NCBI RefSeq assembly: GCF_905404315.1
Contig: NC_066282.1
Coordinates: 1,202,501-1,266,500, forward strand
Direction of reading: 5' to 3'
Length of the DNA: 64,000 nt
Source of the DNA: Leptidea sinapis
Lineage: Eukaryota > Arthropoda > Insecta > Lepidoptera > Pieridae
Shown here piece by piece: positions 21,060-33,348 of the stretch; positions within the stretch are counted from its first letter, which is position 1, and every line of letters starts with the position of its first letter. A program made the position numbers and the translations under genes. The notes beneath the pieces are model-generated. The model saw nothing but the letters and a program-made list of their open reading frames with translations. It made no database searches and was not told where the DNA came from.

Positions 21060-23836
21060 AAGACGTGTTGAACGACATGTCTATTGTCAAAACGCAAGGG
21101 GCTTACGTACTAAGACCAATTTGTTTTATAGAAACGTATGTACACAGGAATTCGATATTGTTATCATAACTGAGTCTTGGCTTCTGGATAGTATATGTGA
21201 CGGTGAATTATTCGATACCAGGTATTCAGTTTGGCGCCGTGACCGTGACTATTCGAGTACGGGTCAGACCCTTGGTGGCGGCGTCCTAATAGCAACGCGG
21301 AAAGATTTACAAGCCCGGCCGCAGCCCGCATTCTGCTCTTCGGCAGAAGACCTATGGATAGCACTAGCTAACTAGCTTCAAGTAACAAATATGTTAATCT
21401 ACATGTTTGTGTGGTCTATATTTGCACTCAAAACCTGGGAAACTCATTCTCTCTGCAATTATCAAATTATTTTAACAATCTTAACAATATTATTGCTGCC
21501 CATCCGGACGATAAATATTTATTAATAGGTGATTTCAACCTTAGCAATATTATCTGGCTACCGGGTCTCGATGGTTCATTTGTGCCTACCAACGTATCAT
21601 CTGATGACGAGTACTTATTGACTGACGAGATGACTTCTCTTGGGCTTAATCAATTCAATGGTGTGCGTAACTGCTTCGGCCGTACCCTCGACTTAGTTTT
21701 GTCAAACGACTCAGTATAGGTGGCTGATTTTAGTCATGATCCTCTTGTGCCCATAGAAAACCATCATGGTGCTCTCTTAATAAAAATATTTTTTTTAGTA
21801 TACAAACCTCTGCTTACTAATCCATTTACTAAGACGTTTTTCAATCAAGGGGACTATACCTCAATAAACTGCGAATTAGAGAACACAGACTGGTATTACG
21901 AACTAAACTCTAGGAGTATCGATGACGCAGTTAATTATTTCTATGAAGTATGTAGTAAAGTGATCAGCGAGCACATTCCTTCTAAAATTGTTTCATATGG
22001 TCGATTTCCGAAGTGGTACTCCTCGAGTCTTAAAAAACTAATCAAAGAGAAACATAAACATCTAAACAAATTAAGACTATATGGAAATAAGGCCGATGAA
22101 CAAGCTTTTAAGTATTTACGGGCTCGAGTTACAAGTTTAGAAGAAGAATGTTATAGTAAATATATTTCGTCAGTTCATTTGGTCATTTTTTAAAAATAAA
22201 TCAATATTGCATTATATTCCAAATAATATGTCATATCGAAATAATGTTCTTACTTCCGGTGAAAATATATCTAATGGTTTTTCTGACTTCTTCCTAAGCA
22301 ATTTTATTGCAGGTTCTACTGCTACTTCTCTAAATACCTTAGATAATCAAAATGTTTCATCCATATCAAATATTGAGGTAGACGCTCGTAGAATAAAATA
22401 ATCTTCTTTGAAATTTGGATCCCTCTAAATCTGCAGGTCCAGACAATGTGCCAGCTATCTTTTTAATTAATTGTGCTAGTACTTTAGCCGTCCCTATGGC
22501 AATTCCGTTCCAACGATCACTAGCTGAGGGCATTGTACCATCTGGAAACGCGCCTTTATTACACCTATTCATAAATAGGGTTCCAAAAACAATATTGAAA
22601 ATTACCGTCCTATTTCCAAATTATGTATAGTATCCAAAGTTTTTGAACAAATAATTTATTCTCAGGTCAGTCTTGCCTTAAAACAATCTTTCAACTCCCA
22701 ACACCACGGATTTTTAAAAAATAGGTCAACTACAACAAATTTAATTCTCCTTAATTCCTGTATTACCGATGCTATGGCTGATGGTCACCAGTTGGATGTA
22801 GTTTACACTAATTACAGTAAAGCCTTTGACAGGATACAGCATCATATACTTATTGATAAACGCAAAAAGATAGGCATCAGCGGTGATTTATTGCGGTGGT
22901 TCACATCATATGTTCATAACCGATCTCAAGCAGTGGTCATTAACAACTATATATCTAGTTGGGTTATATACAGGTGCCTATATCACTCACAGCTTCTATG
23001 CTTTGCGGATGACATGAAAATCACATCCTTATCTGATGCTTTGTCTTTGCAATCTGATTTGAAACGCCTTGAACACTATTGCCTTCAAAATCAGTTAGAA
23101 TTGAACGCGTCTAAGTGCAACATTCTGACATTCACTCGTAAACGTAATGTCCTATTGTTTGATTATATGCTTAAATATACTAAACTTCAACGTAGCTGTG
23201 TTATTCGAGATTTGGGTGGTCACCATGATTCAAAGTTACTTTTTGACACTCAAATTGATACAATAGTTAATAAAGCCTATAGAGGTCTTGGTTTCATCAT
23301 ACGTAACTCTAAAGACTTTAAAAATATCAAAACTTTAAAAATTCTGTACTGTTCATTTGTCAGGAGCAATCTAGAGTACGCCTCTCAGGTCTGGAACCCA
23401 TCATACTTGAAGTATGTTAACCGCATCGAAAATATTCAAAGGAAATTCCTCAAACATCTTTGTTATCGTGTGAAAGTCACATACCACTCTGATGACTACC
23501 TCAAAGTTTGCAGTAAACATCATCCTTAAAGAATCGTCGCGAAATAGCCGATATTACACTCCTTTAAAATTGGCCCAAGGGCTAATTGACTGTCCAGAAC
23601 TTTTTTCTGAGCTTCAGTTCAATACCCCTGTTAGATTACTGCGACAGCATGATTTACTAAGACTTCATCACACTAACCTAAACTATAAAAGAAATACTTT
23701 TACTTGGCGAGCAAGTAATAGCTTCAACAATCTGTCAAGAAGTGATAATAATCTAGATCTCTTCTGTTCAAGCGTAGACTCTGTAAGACGTGCCTTAGCC
23801 AACAAATTCTTTAGTAATAACCCTACATCTTCGTAA
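21060..23836 (+). pseudogene. LINE B1 ORF2 (endonuclease, reverse transcriptase), broken
   Basis: Endonuclease pieces are IVIITESWLLDSICDGELFD (about 21157-21216), GGGVLIATRKDL and LLIGDFNLSNIIWLPG (about 21521-21560). The linker region contains RFPKWYSSSLKKLIKEKHKH. RT pieces are SAGPDNVPAIFLINC (about 22431), HGFLKNRSTTTNLIL, and VYTNYSKAFDRIQHHILID with the first catalytic Asp (22801 onward). FADDMKI follows only about 35 residues later (23002), because the GVPQGSLLGP block is missing. The C-terminal part YCSFVRSNLEYASQVWNP is intact. Several stops and frame changes make it non-functional. Confidence 0.85.
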
Positions 23837-24029
23837 GTTTTTACATTAACTTTAACTTTAATGATAATGTAAATTGTAATTTCGAATTGTATATGCTCAC
23901 GTTGTCAGTTCAATTTTTCTACTCTAGCACTAATTATGGAAACCTATAATTGGCTCTCTGTAATTATCTTAAGTATCGTTTAAGTTTTTAAAGCTGTTGG
24001 TTTTCCAAATAAATAAAATAAAATAAACT

Positions 24030-24802
24030 GTGACGACATCTCTGTACAGTAAGTTCAAAGGCAAATAGGATGTTAAGCTTTGTTATTAAAATCGCCAGAC
24101 CGTTTAAACAGGAAAACTCCAGGATATTATTATACAACGGTTTAGTGAGAAGTATCCTGGAGTATTGCTCAGTGATTTGGTCTCCAATTTATAATGTTCA
24201 CCGTGATAGAATAGAGTCAATTCAGCGGCGGTTTGTAAGAGTTCTCTGTAGCAGGTTGGGTGTTAGACGTAAAATTTCCGAATACTCTGAGCGCTTACGT
24301 AAATTTAACTTGCATAGTCTTGATAAACGAAGATGTGATATGTGCGTGTTACATAACATCGCGAATGGTTTTATGGATAGTCATCCATTAAGTTTGATAA
24401 ACTTTAAAGTTCCAATACGATCTGTGCGTTTTCCATGTTTATTTTCGATCAATTCCTCAAATAATATTGTATCGCATAACAACCCGATTATGAGAATTTG
24501 TAGAGAATTTAACTAAGTGTGTGCTGATTTTGATATATTCTTTACAAATATAGACTTTTTTAAAAATACTCTTTATAAAACTTTCTAGTTTACGTAAAAT
24601 AATTTAATGTTTAACTTAAATTTCGTTATAATGTAATTACTGTTGTGTCCACTTATTATTATTTTTTAACTGTATTTGGTGAATGATGTGTACAATTTTA
24701 ATTGGATCTCAGGATCATAAATATATTCTGTACTTGTTATTAGATGATAGTTTTATCTTGTTATCTGTTATTCTACTTACTTGTAAATAAAATAAAATAA
24801 AA
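24030..24802 (+). mobile_element. LINE B2, 3' fragment
   Basis: An open frame 24070-24516 encodes the post-RT C-terminal region (SRILLYNGLVRSILEYCSVI, RIESIQRRFVRVLC), homologous in position to the end of B1 but distinct in sequence. A 3' UTR follows and ends in AAATAAAATAAAATAAAAT at 24784-24802. The element is 5'-truncated directly against the tail of B1. It is non-coding in practice. Confidence 0.75.
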
Positions 24803-24828
24803 TATGTAAATAAGCATAAATATAGTAT

Positions 24829-25495
24829 TATGTCCTTTGGTATATTGCTATGAGGCAACGCTGCCGATATTAATACAATTTTAAATTTGTGCTGCAGAAG
24901 AGGGCTATTCGCGCTATTTATTACCTAGGCCCCAAAGAATCATTGAGAACAAAATTTAAAGAAATTAATATCTTGACTGTTGCTTCTCAATATATTCTTG
25001 ATAATGTAATGTATGTGCATAGGTACTTAAGTGATTTTGCTAAAAACTGTCATAACCATAATCTTAACACCAGGAACAGACATAAGCTTATAATGCCTAC
25101 TACTCAGCTAAGTCGACTTAGTCTTTTGTGGGGTGATGTATATTATTATATTAGCTCTTAAAAGAAGATCCCAGAAAATGTTTAAAACAAAAGTATTACA
25201 ATATTCAAAAGAAATGTTGAAAAACTTTGTGTGGTAAAGGTAACTATAACATAAATGACTTTCTTAATGACACCACGAATTGGGAATGGAGCGACCGCCC
25301 TCAGGCTGCTAAATAATAAGTTTAATTGTACGATATTACTTTGTAAACATATTTTTTTATGAAAAAAAATAGCCCGCTAAGTTTGTTGCGCCCACTCTTC
25401 TCAGGTCTGAAGCATTCTTTTTGGAACGGGTGGTAGTTTTTGACATTCAAGTGATATCACATCTTATTTTGAATAAAAATTTATTATTGTAATTT
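24829..25495 (+). mobile_element. LINE family A, 3' fragment (A1)
   Basis: Matches the 3' part of the family A copy at 60550-61213: LQKRAIRAIYYLGPKESL, FKEINILTVASQYILDNVMY, then the 3' UTR phrases TGGGAATGGAG and CTCAGGTCTGA, ending in TTTGAAT. Frames are broken near 25130. The end lies about 35 nt from the GMC exon 1 donor. Confidence 0.85.
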
Positions 25496-25530
25496 GAATA
25501 CACTATTATTTAATTTAATGTAATCCTTAC

Positions 25531-25657
25531 CTTGAACCTCAGCCTGTTCTGGAAAGAGATACGATGTGACGTAGAGAGACGCCACCAGAGCTAAGGCCGC
25601 CTGTATCTTGAGAATGGATGCATTCGTTGAAGCAGCCATTGCAGCTGCCGACTCCAT
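25531..25657 (-). CDS. GMC oxidoreductase, exon 1 (signal peptide)
   Basis: First coding exon: 127 nt, 42 codons plus one base. It starts MESAAAMAASTNASILKIQA and continues into a hydrophobic run (residues about 15-35, ILKIQAALALVASLYVTSYL), a predicted secretion signal, then FPEQAEVQ. The donor CAAG then GTAAGG matches consensus and leaves phase 1, which pairs exactly with exon 2 (Asp43). A second in-frame ATG (residue 7) is possible; I chose the upstream one because the frame is open and both keep the signal. A TTATATA stretch about 55 nt upstream of the ATG could be a TATA-like element. The signal implies an extracellular or secretory-pathway enzyme. Confidence 0.85.
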
Positions 25658-26234
25658 CCTTCAGTATAATAATTTCAAACTCCTTAAAATCGAATTATAA
25701 TAACTCCTTAGTTATATACAGTCATGGTGATAATTTTTGGTCTTTAACTGTTTTATTTGTTTATGTATGTATAATATTATATGTTCATGTTGCTGTCAAT
25801 CTGGGGGTCCGGGCGATTTGAACCAATAAAATGTTATGAATTTTACTGTGCACATACGGCCACATAATTTATTATGCCTAGCTCACTGGCATTTTGTTAT
25901 ATAATATAATTTTTAGTTCAGTAGTATTTTTTAAACGCCTCTAGATAACATGCACATTATATTTTTAATTCAATTAATATGTAGTTCTAACATTTTAACA
26001 TATTAACCTTTTGGTGGTTATAAAAGTATGAATTTACGTGTTCTTTATGTTTAATTGTATGTGATGTTATGAGAGAAAGAAGCAGCACTTTATCATTGTT
26101 AACGCCAATCATGACCAGAGATAAAAACACAGCATAGGAAATAATCATCAGCCCCCGCAATAAACCGCAAAGAAAAAACACAATAATTATAAGGAAAATA
26201 AGAAACCAATCCTCAATCCTCATCCGTCATCGTG
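25658..26234. other. 5' flank of the GMC gene, no other feature
   Basis: Presumed promoter and 5' UTR side of the minus-strand GMC gene. A possible TATA-like TTATATA (plus orientation) is at about 25711-25717. Nothing else is supported before the RTE-type LINE begins. Confidence 0.4.
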
Positions 26235-28790
26235 AGGACTTAGACCAAAATCCAAAGAAAAAGAATTATTAAAAATTTGTACATACAACGTGAGATCATT
26301 GTCCTCGGTAGAAAGACTTTTAGAATTAACTAACGCACTACAATCTATCAATTGTGACATAATAGGACTTCCTAAAGTAAGAAGACTAGGCTGCAGTATA
26401 GAAGAATATAAAGAATATATATTTTGTTTCATGGGAGAAACTTAAGGCAAGCATGGAGTAGGATTCTTGGTGAAGAAGAGATTTAAAGAAAATATATCAA
26501 ATTTCACAGGAATATCAGAAAGAGTGGCACTGTTACAAATGTCTTTTTACGAAATAAAAATTTCAATAATACAGGTATACTCACCTACAGAAAAAGCAAG
26601 TGATACAGAAATTGATAAATTCTATGATGACCTTCAAAAAGCGCATGATTTAGCAGACAGCAAGGTTGTAGTTATAGGAGACTTCAATGCAAAAATAGGT
26701 CAACCTAAAACAAGACAAAGTATGGTCATGGGAAAATATGGTATTGGACAAAGAAACGAAAGAGGAGAAAGATTAATAGAATATGCTGTAACACAAACTG
26801 TCAATAACTAATACGTTTTTTAATAAAAAAACAAAAAAATAAATGGACGTGGATGTCGCCAGATCAAAAAGTCAAAAATGAAATCGATTTTGCCCAGACG
26901 AATTCACCACAATCTGTCACAAACGTGAAGTCTTAAGTAAACTAAATTTTCCGTCGGATCATAGACTGTAACGACTAACTTTTATATTAAGTTGTATCAA
27001 GAAGAGTAGGATGTCATACAGAACAAAGCTTCCCATCCCTAAAACAGAAGAAGAAACAAAGAATTACTTAGAACACTGTAAATGTTACATGGAAAAGTAA
27101 CAAGGGGAATGGGAAAAAGAAATTGATGTACAAACCTATTACAATTTTCTAGTAGAAGCTATATTACAAAGACCTACACCACAAAAAGTGCAGATAAAGA
27201 AAAACCGGAACAGAATATTTAGTGAAAAAACAGACAATCTAATTAAAAAAGAACAGAATTGATAAATACAAAAAATAAGAATAAAGAACTTAAAGAAGCA
27301 TTGAGTAAAATTTACAATGAAACTAAAAAATTGATAAAAAAAGATTACAGTACTCATAGGCAAAATATTATCACAAAAAATTTAGAAAAGCACAGAAGCG
27401 TAAAAAGAGCTTTCAAAGAATTGTGTACTCATAAAAAATGGATCCCCAAAACTGAAAATAAAAGAACCATAGCAAATACTAGCAAATATATGTGATATGT
27501 GATAATGGATCAAGCATCAAATTTTTATAAAGAATTATATCGTAAAACAGAGGAAGAGGAACTGAGGTCTGAAATAACAAAACATACAAATAATAAATGT
27601 ACACAGACAACTGATATTATAATACAAGAAACAGAAGTATATGACAATATTGAAAACCTAAAAACAAATAAAAGCCCAGGCCCGGACAACATAAGTAATG
27701 CGATACTTAAAATTTATGCACCCATTCTTGTTCCTCATCTGACCTAGCTATGTAATATGATAATTGAGACAGAAGTAGTACCGAAACAATGGAATGCATC
27801 AGATATAATATTATTATATAAAAAAGGCGATCCTAACAATATAGAGAACTACAGGCCTATTAATTTACTGGCAAACATATATAAATTATTTTCCTCAATA
27901 ATCTTAAAAAGGATAACACAACAAATTGATAACGAACAACCAGTAGAACAAGCTGGCTTTCGCTCAGGTTTCAGTACAATGGATCATATTCATACCTTAG
28001 AACAAGTTTTCGAAAAATATAAAGAGTACAATAGACCACTTTACGCAGCTTTCATTGATTATAACAAAGCATTCGATAGTATTAGTCATGATTCAATTTG
28101 GAAAGCACTTAAATCCCTTAATGTACCTCAAAAATATCAGAACATAATAAAACACATCTACTCTTATAGTACCAGTAATGTTAAATTGGAAACTAGAGGA
28201 GAGTCAATAAAAATCGAACGCGGAGTAAAACAAGGAGACCCTCTGTCCCCAAAAATTTTCATTTTGGTACTGGATTATGTATTTCGACAAATTCACTGGG
28301 TAAACAAAGGCATAATAGTTAATGGCTGTTTCTTGAGTCATCTAAGGTTCGCTGATGACATCGTAGTACTAGCAGAAACTCCAAAAGATCTAGAAAATAT
28401 GATCAATTCACTAGACAAAGAAAGTTTAAAAATTGGATTAAAAATGAATTTCAATAAAACCAAAGTGATGACCAACAGTTTTCAAATACCCATCACCACT
28501 AGCGGCAATGAAATTGAATACGTTGAAAAATATATATATCTAGGCAAACAAATATCATTTAATAAAAATTCCAACGAAGAAGAAGTCGAAAGAAGATGGA
28601 ATCTAACCTGGAAAAAATTTTGATCTTTGAAAGAAATTCTAATATAAGATTTCAATCTAAAGCTGAAGAAAAGTGTAGTTGAGACATGCTTATTACCTTG
28701 TCTTCTATATGGATGCCAAACATGGACTTTCACGAATAAAGTAAAACAAAAAATTAGAACGACACAGAGAGCAAAAGAAAGAAGTAACGG
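26235..28790 (+). mobile_element. RTE-type LINE, 5' and 3' truncated or decayed
   Basis: Single-ORF organisation: endonuclease (about 26250-26980) then RT (27500-28623) then a C-terminal TQRAKER end near 28786. There is no gag. This order and the RT style (KKGDPNNIENYRPINLLANI, EQAGFRSGFSTMDHIHTLEQ) are characteristic of the RTE clade. The 3' UTR and tail are not recognisable, because a different repeat starts near 28791. Base composition is strongly A-rich on this strand, as in RTE elements. Confidence 0.82.
26250..28786 (+). pseudogene. RTE-type endonuclease and reverse transcriptase ORF, broken
   Basis: Endonuclease pieces: ICTYNVRSLSS (26275 onward), IIGLPKVRRLG, an in-frame stop near 26443, ISIIQVYSPTEKA and VVVIGDFNAKIG (about 26662-26700). 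Frames are lost at 26810-27260. The RT has KSPGPDNISNAI (27676), a stop at 27745, then a clean frame 27757-28623. That frame has NKAFDSISHDSIW (catalytic Asp nearby in FIDYNKAFD), GVKQGDPLSPKIFILVLDY (28225 on) and LRFADDIVVLAET (28342 on). The frame stops at 28621 and the last part continues in another frame to TTQRAKER. Catalytic motifs survive in the RT but the ORF as a whole is dead. Confidence 0.86.
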
Positions 28791-29634
28791 GAACTCTTTA
28801 ATTTTTCAGATGCTGTTAACTCTTTAATGTTATCTAAGATGTTGACCGGGGATGTAAAGTTCAAAATTTCATCATGCAAAATTTCAAATAAATCGGTCCA
28901 ATAGTTGCAGAGATTAGCCCGTACTAACGGACAAACAGACAGAGAAATAAGAAATTCCAAAAAATCGAGACTTGTTCTATTTCTCTTTTTACATCCCCTG
29001 ACTTGCTTTTGATAATTTTTTTTCTTTGTACAGAAATTTGATCTCTACGTTTTTAGTTTTATTATAAGTATAGATACTTATTGTACGTATGAGTAGAGTA
29101 GTTCTTGACGTTATATTAGCTATTTTAAGTCTTATTTTAAATAAAAATATTTGAATTTGAATATACTTATATCGTCGTAACGTCTATTTGTCTGAATGAC
29201 ATAAATACGAAAAATACCATATTCATTTTCATGCGATGCTGACTGATATACGATCTGATTGATAAGAAAAGTATAGGAGTGGTTATTATACCAACTTATA
29301 TTAGTAGATTGTAATTAAGTATGTCAGTTTGGGAATCGAAATAAGATTTATAATGAGAAAATAAAATACATAAATAAAAACTTCGGTAAATTATATATTG
29401 TGGTGCTATGGAGTTGGAAGGCGGTCATAGGAACTCCTAAACAAAGCAGATGTACCCTAACTGTCTTATTAATAACTAAGGTAGTCTAAGTTTGTAATGT
29501 CTCACGAATGCTTTAAGAATTTAACAGTTAAAATGTTTATTTGTTTAAATACTCTTATTGATTCTCTTTGTTTGATGGATCTATTTTATGATACTCATCT
29601 TTATAAATATTAATTAATAATGAACATTCATCAG
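28791..29634. repeat. Unclassified repeat debris, LINE-like tail at about 29140
   Basis: The stretch 28850-28950 has phrases common at the ends of old insect repeats (AAATAAATCGGTCCAATAGT, ACGGACAAACAGACAG). At about 29125-29160 there is TTTAAATAAAAATATTTGAA then TTTGAAT, resembling the family A LINE 3' terminus. No coding content is seen in 29165-29634. Confidence 0.45.
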
Positions 29635-30436
29635 GAGCTGTTCAGAACCTTCATCAGGATTGCGGATGGGCGTGCCTCAGGGTTCAATCATAGGACCTTT
29701 CCTATTCCTAGTCTACTTTAATGATTTGCCATTTGTAGCCTCAAAAGGATATGTTTTGACGATTGTTTATTTCGCAGACAGCACTCCATTAGTCATCAGT
29801 CATCACTTCATTCTTTCATTAACATATTCCTTTATAAGGCGCTAGTCCTTAGTATTCTTGAGTGCAACTCAGTTGTTTGGAACCCACATGAGATCAAATA
29901 TACTTTAATGATCGAACAAGTCCAAAAACAATTCCTTAGACATTTGTATAAGAGGCAATATGGATACTATCCATTTATGTACCCAACACTCTTTTTACAA
30001 GGACATCTGAGCTTTGATTCACTGCAGTTACGTAGGTACGTAGCTCGTACTAAGTTTGTTCTCAAAATTATTCGGGGCAGAGTGGACTGCATATACTTAT
30101 TACAACGTTTGTTGCGTTTTTTTGAACCGACCTCGTACGTACGCGCAGCCACCTACACGCACTCAAGCGCATAAGCACACGCCTGTAATACAAGCCATCT
30201 GTTTTCTAAACTCTGTACTTGAGGTAGCACCACAGTGTGATCTATTTGCCAGCTCGATGGAATGTTTGGTCAAAGAATGTAAGAAAAAGTTTGAGAGTTT
30301 GATGCCTTTAATCTCTATAAAATAAGATAACTAGTTTATAATTTTCATTGTTTGTTTTTTCTTTAGTATAATATCTTTGTAACGCTTTAGATTTAATCTG
30401 TAATGTTACATTGTATCTTTTATAAATAAATAAATG
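29635..30436 (+). mobile_element. LINE 3' fragment (family F)
   Basis: 29660 onward reads MGVPQGSIIGPFLFLVYFND and then YFADSTPLV, an RT core with the second catalytic Asp changed (ADS for ADD). After a deletion come LECNSVVWNPHE and VQKQFLRHLYKRQYGYYPFM, the C-terminal LINE region. The 3' UTR ends in ATAAATAAATAAATG near 30423-30437. Upstream RT and endonuclease are missing, so this is a dead 5'-truncated copy. Clade is uncertain within the Jockey/CR1 group. Confidence 0.78.
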
Positions 30437-31743
30437 TATTAGTTTATAATATTCATAGACATTCACATAATTCAGATAAAATAAAGCTGTCCTTGGAAAA
30501 CATATCTAAATGTTTCAGGGTGAATAATTTGCCATTTACGTGAGCAAAACAAAATGTATTGAATTCTCCATACCAAATGTAAAAAAAAGTATCAAGTAGT
30601 ATAATATTACCTTTAAACAAATATAATCTATAGTCTATACTATAAATTTCATAAAGAGGTAAAGGTTGTAGGGGGTAATTTCTGGATCTACTGAACCAAG
30701 TTTAGAATTCCGCTACCAATAGAAATATTGCCTGAAAATTGATAAAACTTTTTCGTGATAGTCGGATTTGCAAAGTAAAGTGACGGACGAAGTCGCGGGT
30801 AACGGCTTGTATTAAAGTAAGTTAGTGGCAATTATTAATGATAGCAACAAGATAGAAACAAATATATTTCGTATTGATATTACATTAGTTATACCTAATA
30901 TTATCTATTATATAATTGTGAATTGAATGTCGTAACTTTATGTTTAATTACACCAGCTTCAAATTATTGACGAGATTTATTTTATACTTTTAATTTACCT
31001 TTAGGATATCGATGTTCAAAGTCGGTTTATTTTTGTAAAATCTTGTTTTTATTTATACAATCGAATATAAAAATATTTTATTTTATTAATATTTCTATTT
31101 CCTTTGCATTACCAACAATTTTAGTGGGATTAATTATTGGCTTTACCCCTGTAGCATGTGTATGTTACATAGGTATGTGAATATCGTATACCTGTCAATC
31201 CGATAGGTCACTGCTTGCTCCTCCAACTTCTACCAAGACACCTGCTCAGTGTCACAGCCACCGCGTTATGATCTAGGATCCACAATCACCACTGTCCGTG
31301 GTGGTGATGGGCTTCACATTATCTACAAGTTTATTATTTGTTTTGATTGCGTTACTAATTATCTAATTATATTGAATGTATTGTTCAAGTCACCTGTCTG
31401 TTACGGGTGCCTCTAGTACACTTATTAATTCAACAACCGGCTGATTAACATTTTCGCCGTTGTTATTTACAGAATAAATTCAATTTCATTTGTTTCTTGA
31501 ATTTCCTCCAAGGTCAAGTCTGTACTTACTTTGAAATAACACGAGAGCTGAATGCAGACTTCAGGAATGCGATAGTGATGTGACCTTATTATAAGTGATG
31601 ACCATAATCAAGCGTGTGTCAATTAAGTTTACCATTTAAACCTAATAATTAAACCTTCATTTTTTTCTGCCTTTCTTAAATACACGTGCTTAAAATCCTT
31701 TTTTGCCATGTCTCGTACTTGGCGATGAATAAAAAATCTTTTC
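30437..31743. other. Non-coding stretch, no feature recognised
   Basis: AT-rich. There is a short palindromic patch near 31285-31310 (ACCACTGTCCGTGGTGGT). No gene or repeat boundary is supported. Confidence 0.4.
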
Positions 31744-31905
31744 TTTTTTTTTTTATGGAATAGGAGGACAAACGAGCGTACGGGTCACCTGTTGTTAAGT
31801 GATCACCGCCGCCCACAATCTCTTGCAACACCAGAGGAATCACAGGAGCGTTGCCGGCCTTTAAGGAAGGTGTACGCGCTTGGTAAGGTGTACGGAAGCT
31901 GATTG
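31744..31905 (-). mobile_element. SINE sharing the GGGCCGCGGTGAT tail domain, inverted
   Basis: On the minus strand the 3' part reads GGGCGGCGGTGATCACTTAA, CAGGTGACCCGTACGCTCGT, TTGTCCTCCTATTCCATAAA and a poly(A) run. This is the tail domain of 694-931 and 7505-7723. The 5' part (GCGTACACCTTCCTTAAAGG, CCGGCAACGCTCCTGTGATT) is different from those copies. It is a common lepidopteran repeat type to my knowledge. Confidence 0.65.
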
Positions 31906-33348
31906 ACTCGAATCAGTCATTATTCAAATTAAATAATAACACGGGATCGCAACTTCAGTATTTACGCGATTTACAGCGTACGGTAACTGACAAGAACTAT
32001 TTATTTTCGCGCGTAGACGTACTACTACGCTTAAATGTTGACAAAGCAGGGAGATTGTCTACACATAGGTAAGGCAAGCTCATCAATCCCTTTTACTATT
32101 ACTACTACGGGATTTAAAGTGAAAAGCTAGATTTTAAGAAACAGAAGATTATCTTCTATGTTGGTACATACTAATTACTTACACAATTTATTTTATGATT
32201 CTTTTTTCTTTGTTTAATAAAATTCTACTCGCCACATTAATTGTAATCTAGAGTCCCTAGCCACTTGCCTAGTTTGCCTGAAGGGATACTCCACCCCTGT
32301 ACGTAATTAATTAATTATTTAATGTACAAGTTCGTCAACAGTTGTATTTCAAATGTAATGCTTAGAGCAACTATTCGCAAAATATATTTGTTGCTAAATG
32401 CTATGAAACAACAAAGTAACCTAAAGACCTTGTACTTAAAATTTAATTAGCAACTTATTCAGCATTATGTATCAATATTGGTGTCGAGTGTTGATTACTT
32501 CAATAATTATCTCACAATGGCGAAAATTAGCATAATAATTGACACATAATAAGTCAACCGTTACAAGTTAATAATGTCTAGATAAGTCCGTTGAGGAAAC
32601 ATAAGTTGGAGCACGCCAAAAAAGTAAGCAATTTATTATAACAAGTAATTAATGGTATTCACACTACTCTATGGTACTTACAACACAGATATAAGAAGAT
32701 ATAATATCGCCCGAAATTGACGCATTCAGGGTAGGGCATTCCATAAAAAGATGCATACATGAGAATGCGTATAACTTATATATATATATTGCCGTTAACT
32801 CCCTTCGTCATTCTAGTACATACGTGTACGGGCCGCCCAAAACAGTTATGATCTGGTCAGTCCATCGCATAGTTGACCTTCCGCGTGATCTTAATGTCTT
32901 CCACTTAAGTCGCGGTTATTCGTGGGTTTGGTGGGTGGTATGTCGCGGGATGACATGGCGTTCAATGGACTAGCTGCCTCGTTTTGGAACGAATGAAATG
33001 AAAATGATTTGATAAATTTGTTGTTTACATAACCTCATAACATTTGTAAATAGCCAGAAAATGTTAAAAAAAAACAAGTGCGTAGAAGCGTCAAAAAGTA
33101 AATTTACGTAATTTAAATATAATATTAAATAAAAAAAAGTAAAAAAATAGTAATTATAAATACGTTAGTAATGGATGTTATTGTTGGGATTGCAGAGACT
33201 CGCAATATGCATGGAACCACACGCCAAACTTCTTCATCCTCAATATACTCTTTAGATAATATTATAATAACCCCTTAACATTAAAACATTTTCTAGATGT
33301 CATCTTAAATGTTTTGTTGGGCAGTTCTGTTATGATCGTGGAGATATT
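31906..33348. other. Non-coding stretch, no feature recognised
   Basis: No coding exon, RNA gene or clear repeat is supported. A short TA run lies near 32781-32790. Confidence 0.4.

Larger units (their letters stand above)
19735..24029 (+). mobile_element. LINE B1 (CR1/Jockey-like), in GMC intron 1
   Basis: ORF1 remnant (19869-20640), inter-ORF region (20641-21060), ORF2 endonuclease and RT (21060-23836), a short 3' UTR and an AAATA-unit tail at about 24008-24029. It carries multiple stops, a fold-back insertion in ORF1 and a deletion in RT. The same tail type occurs on the LINE at 56794-59978, which shares protein blocks such as CEQNLGNNF-type endonuclease sequence. I place it in the CR1/Jockey group of endonuclease-bearing LINEs by motif; a finer family name is not possible by eye. 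Confidence 0.82.
17410..25530 (-). other. GMC intron 1, 8.1 kb, filled with retroelements
   Basis: Bounded by donor CAAG then GTAAGG (25530-25525) and acceptor TTGTAG (ending at 17410). It contains a SINE (18991-19290) and three LINE copies (19735-24029, 24030-24802, 24829-25495), all oriented opposite to the host gene. Between 17575 and 18115 there are loosely repeated phrases such as GGAAGTTTGTAT. The stretch 18116-18990 holds no feature that I recognise. Confidence 0.85.
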
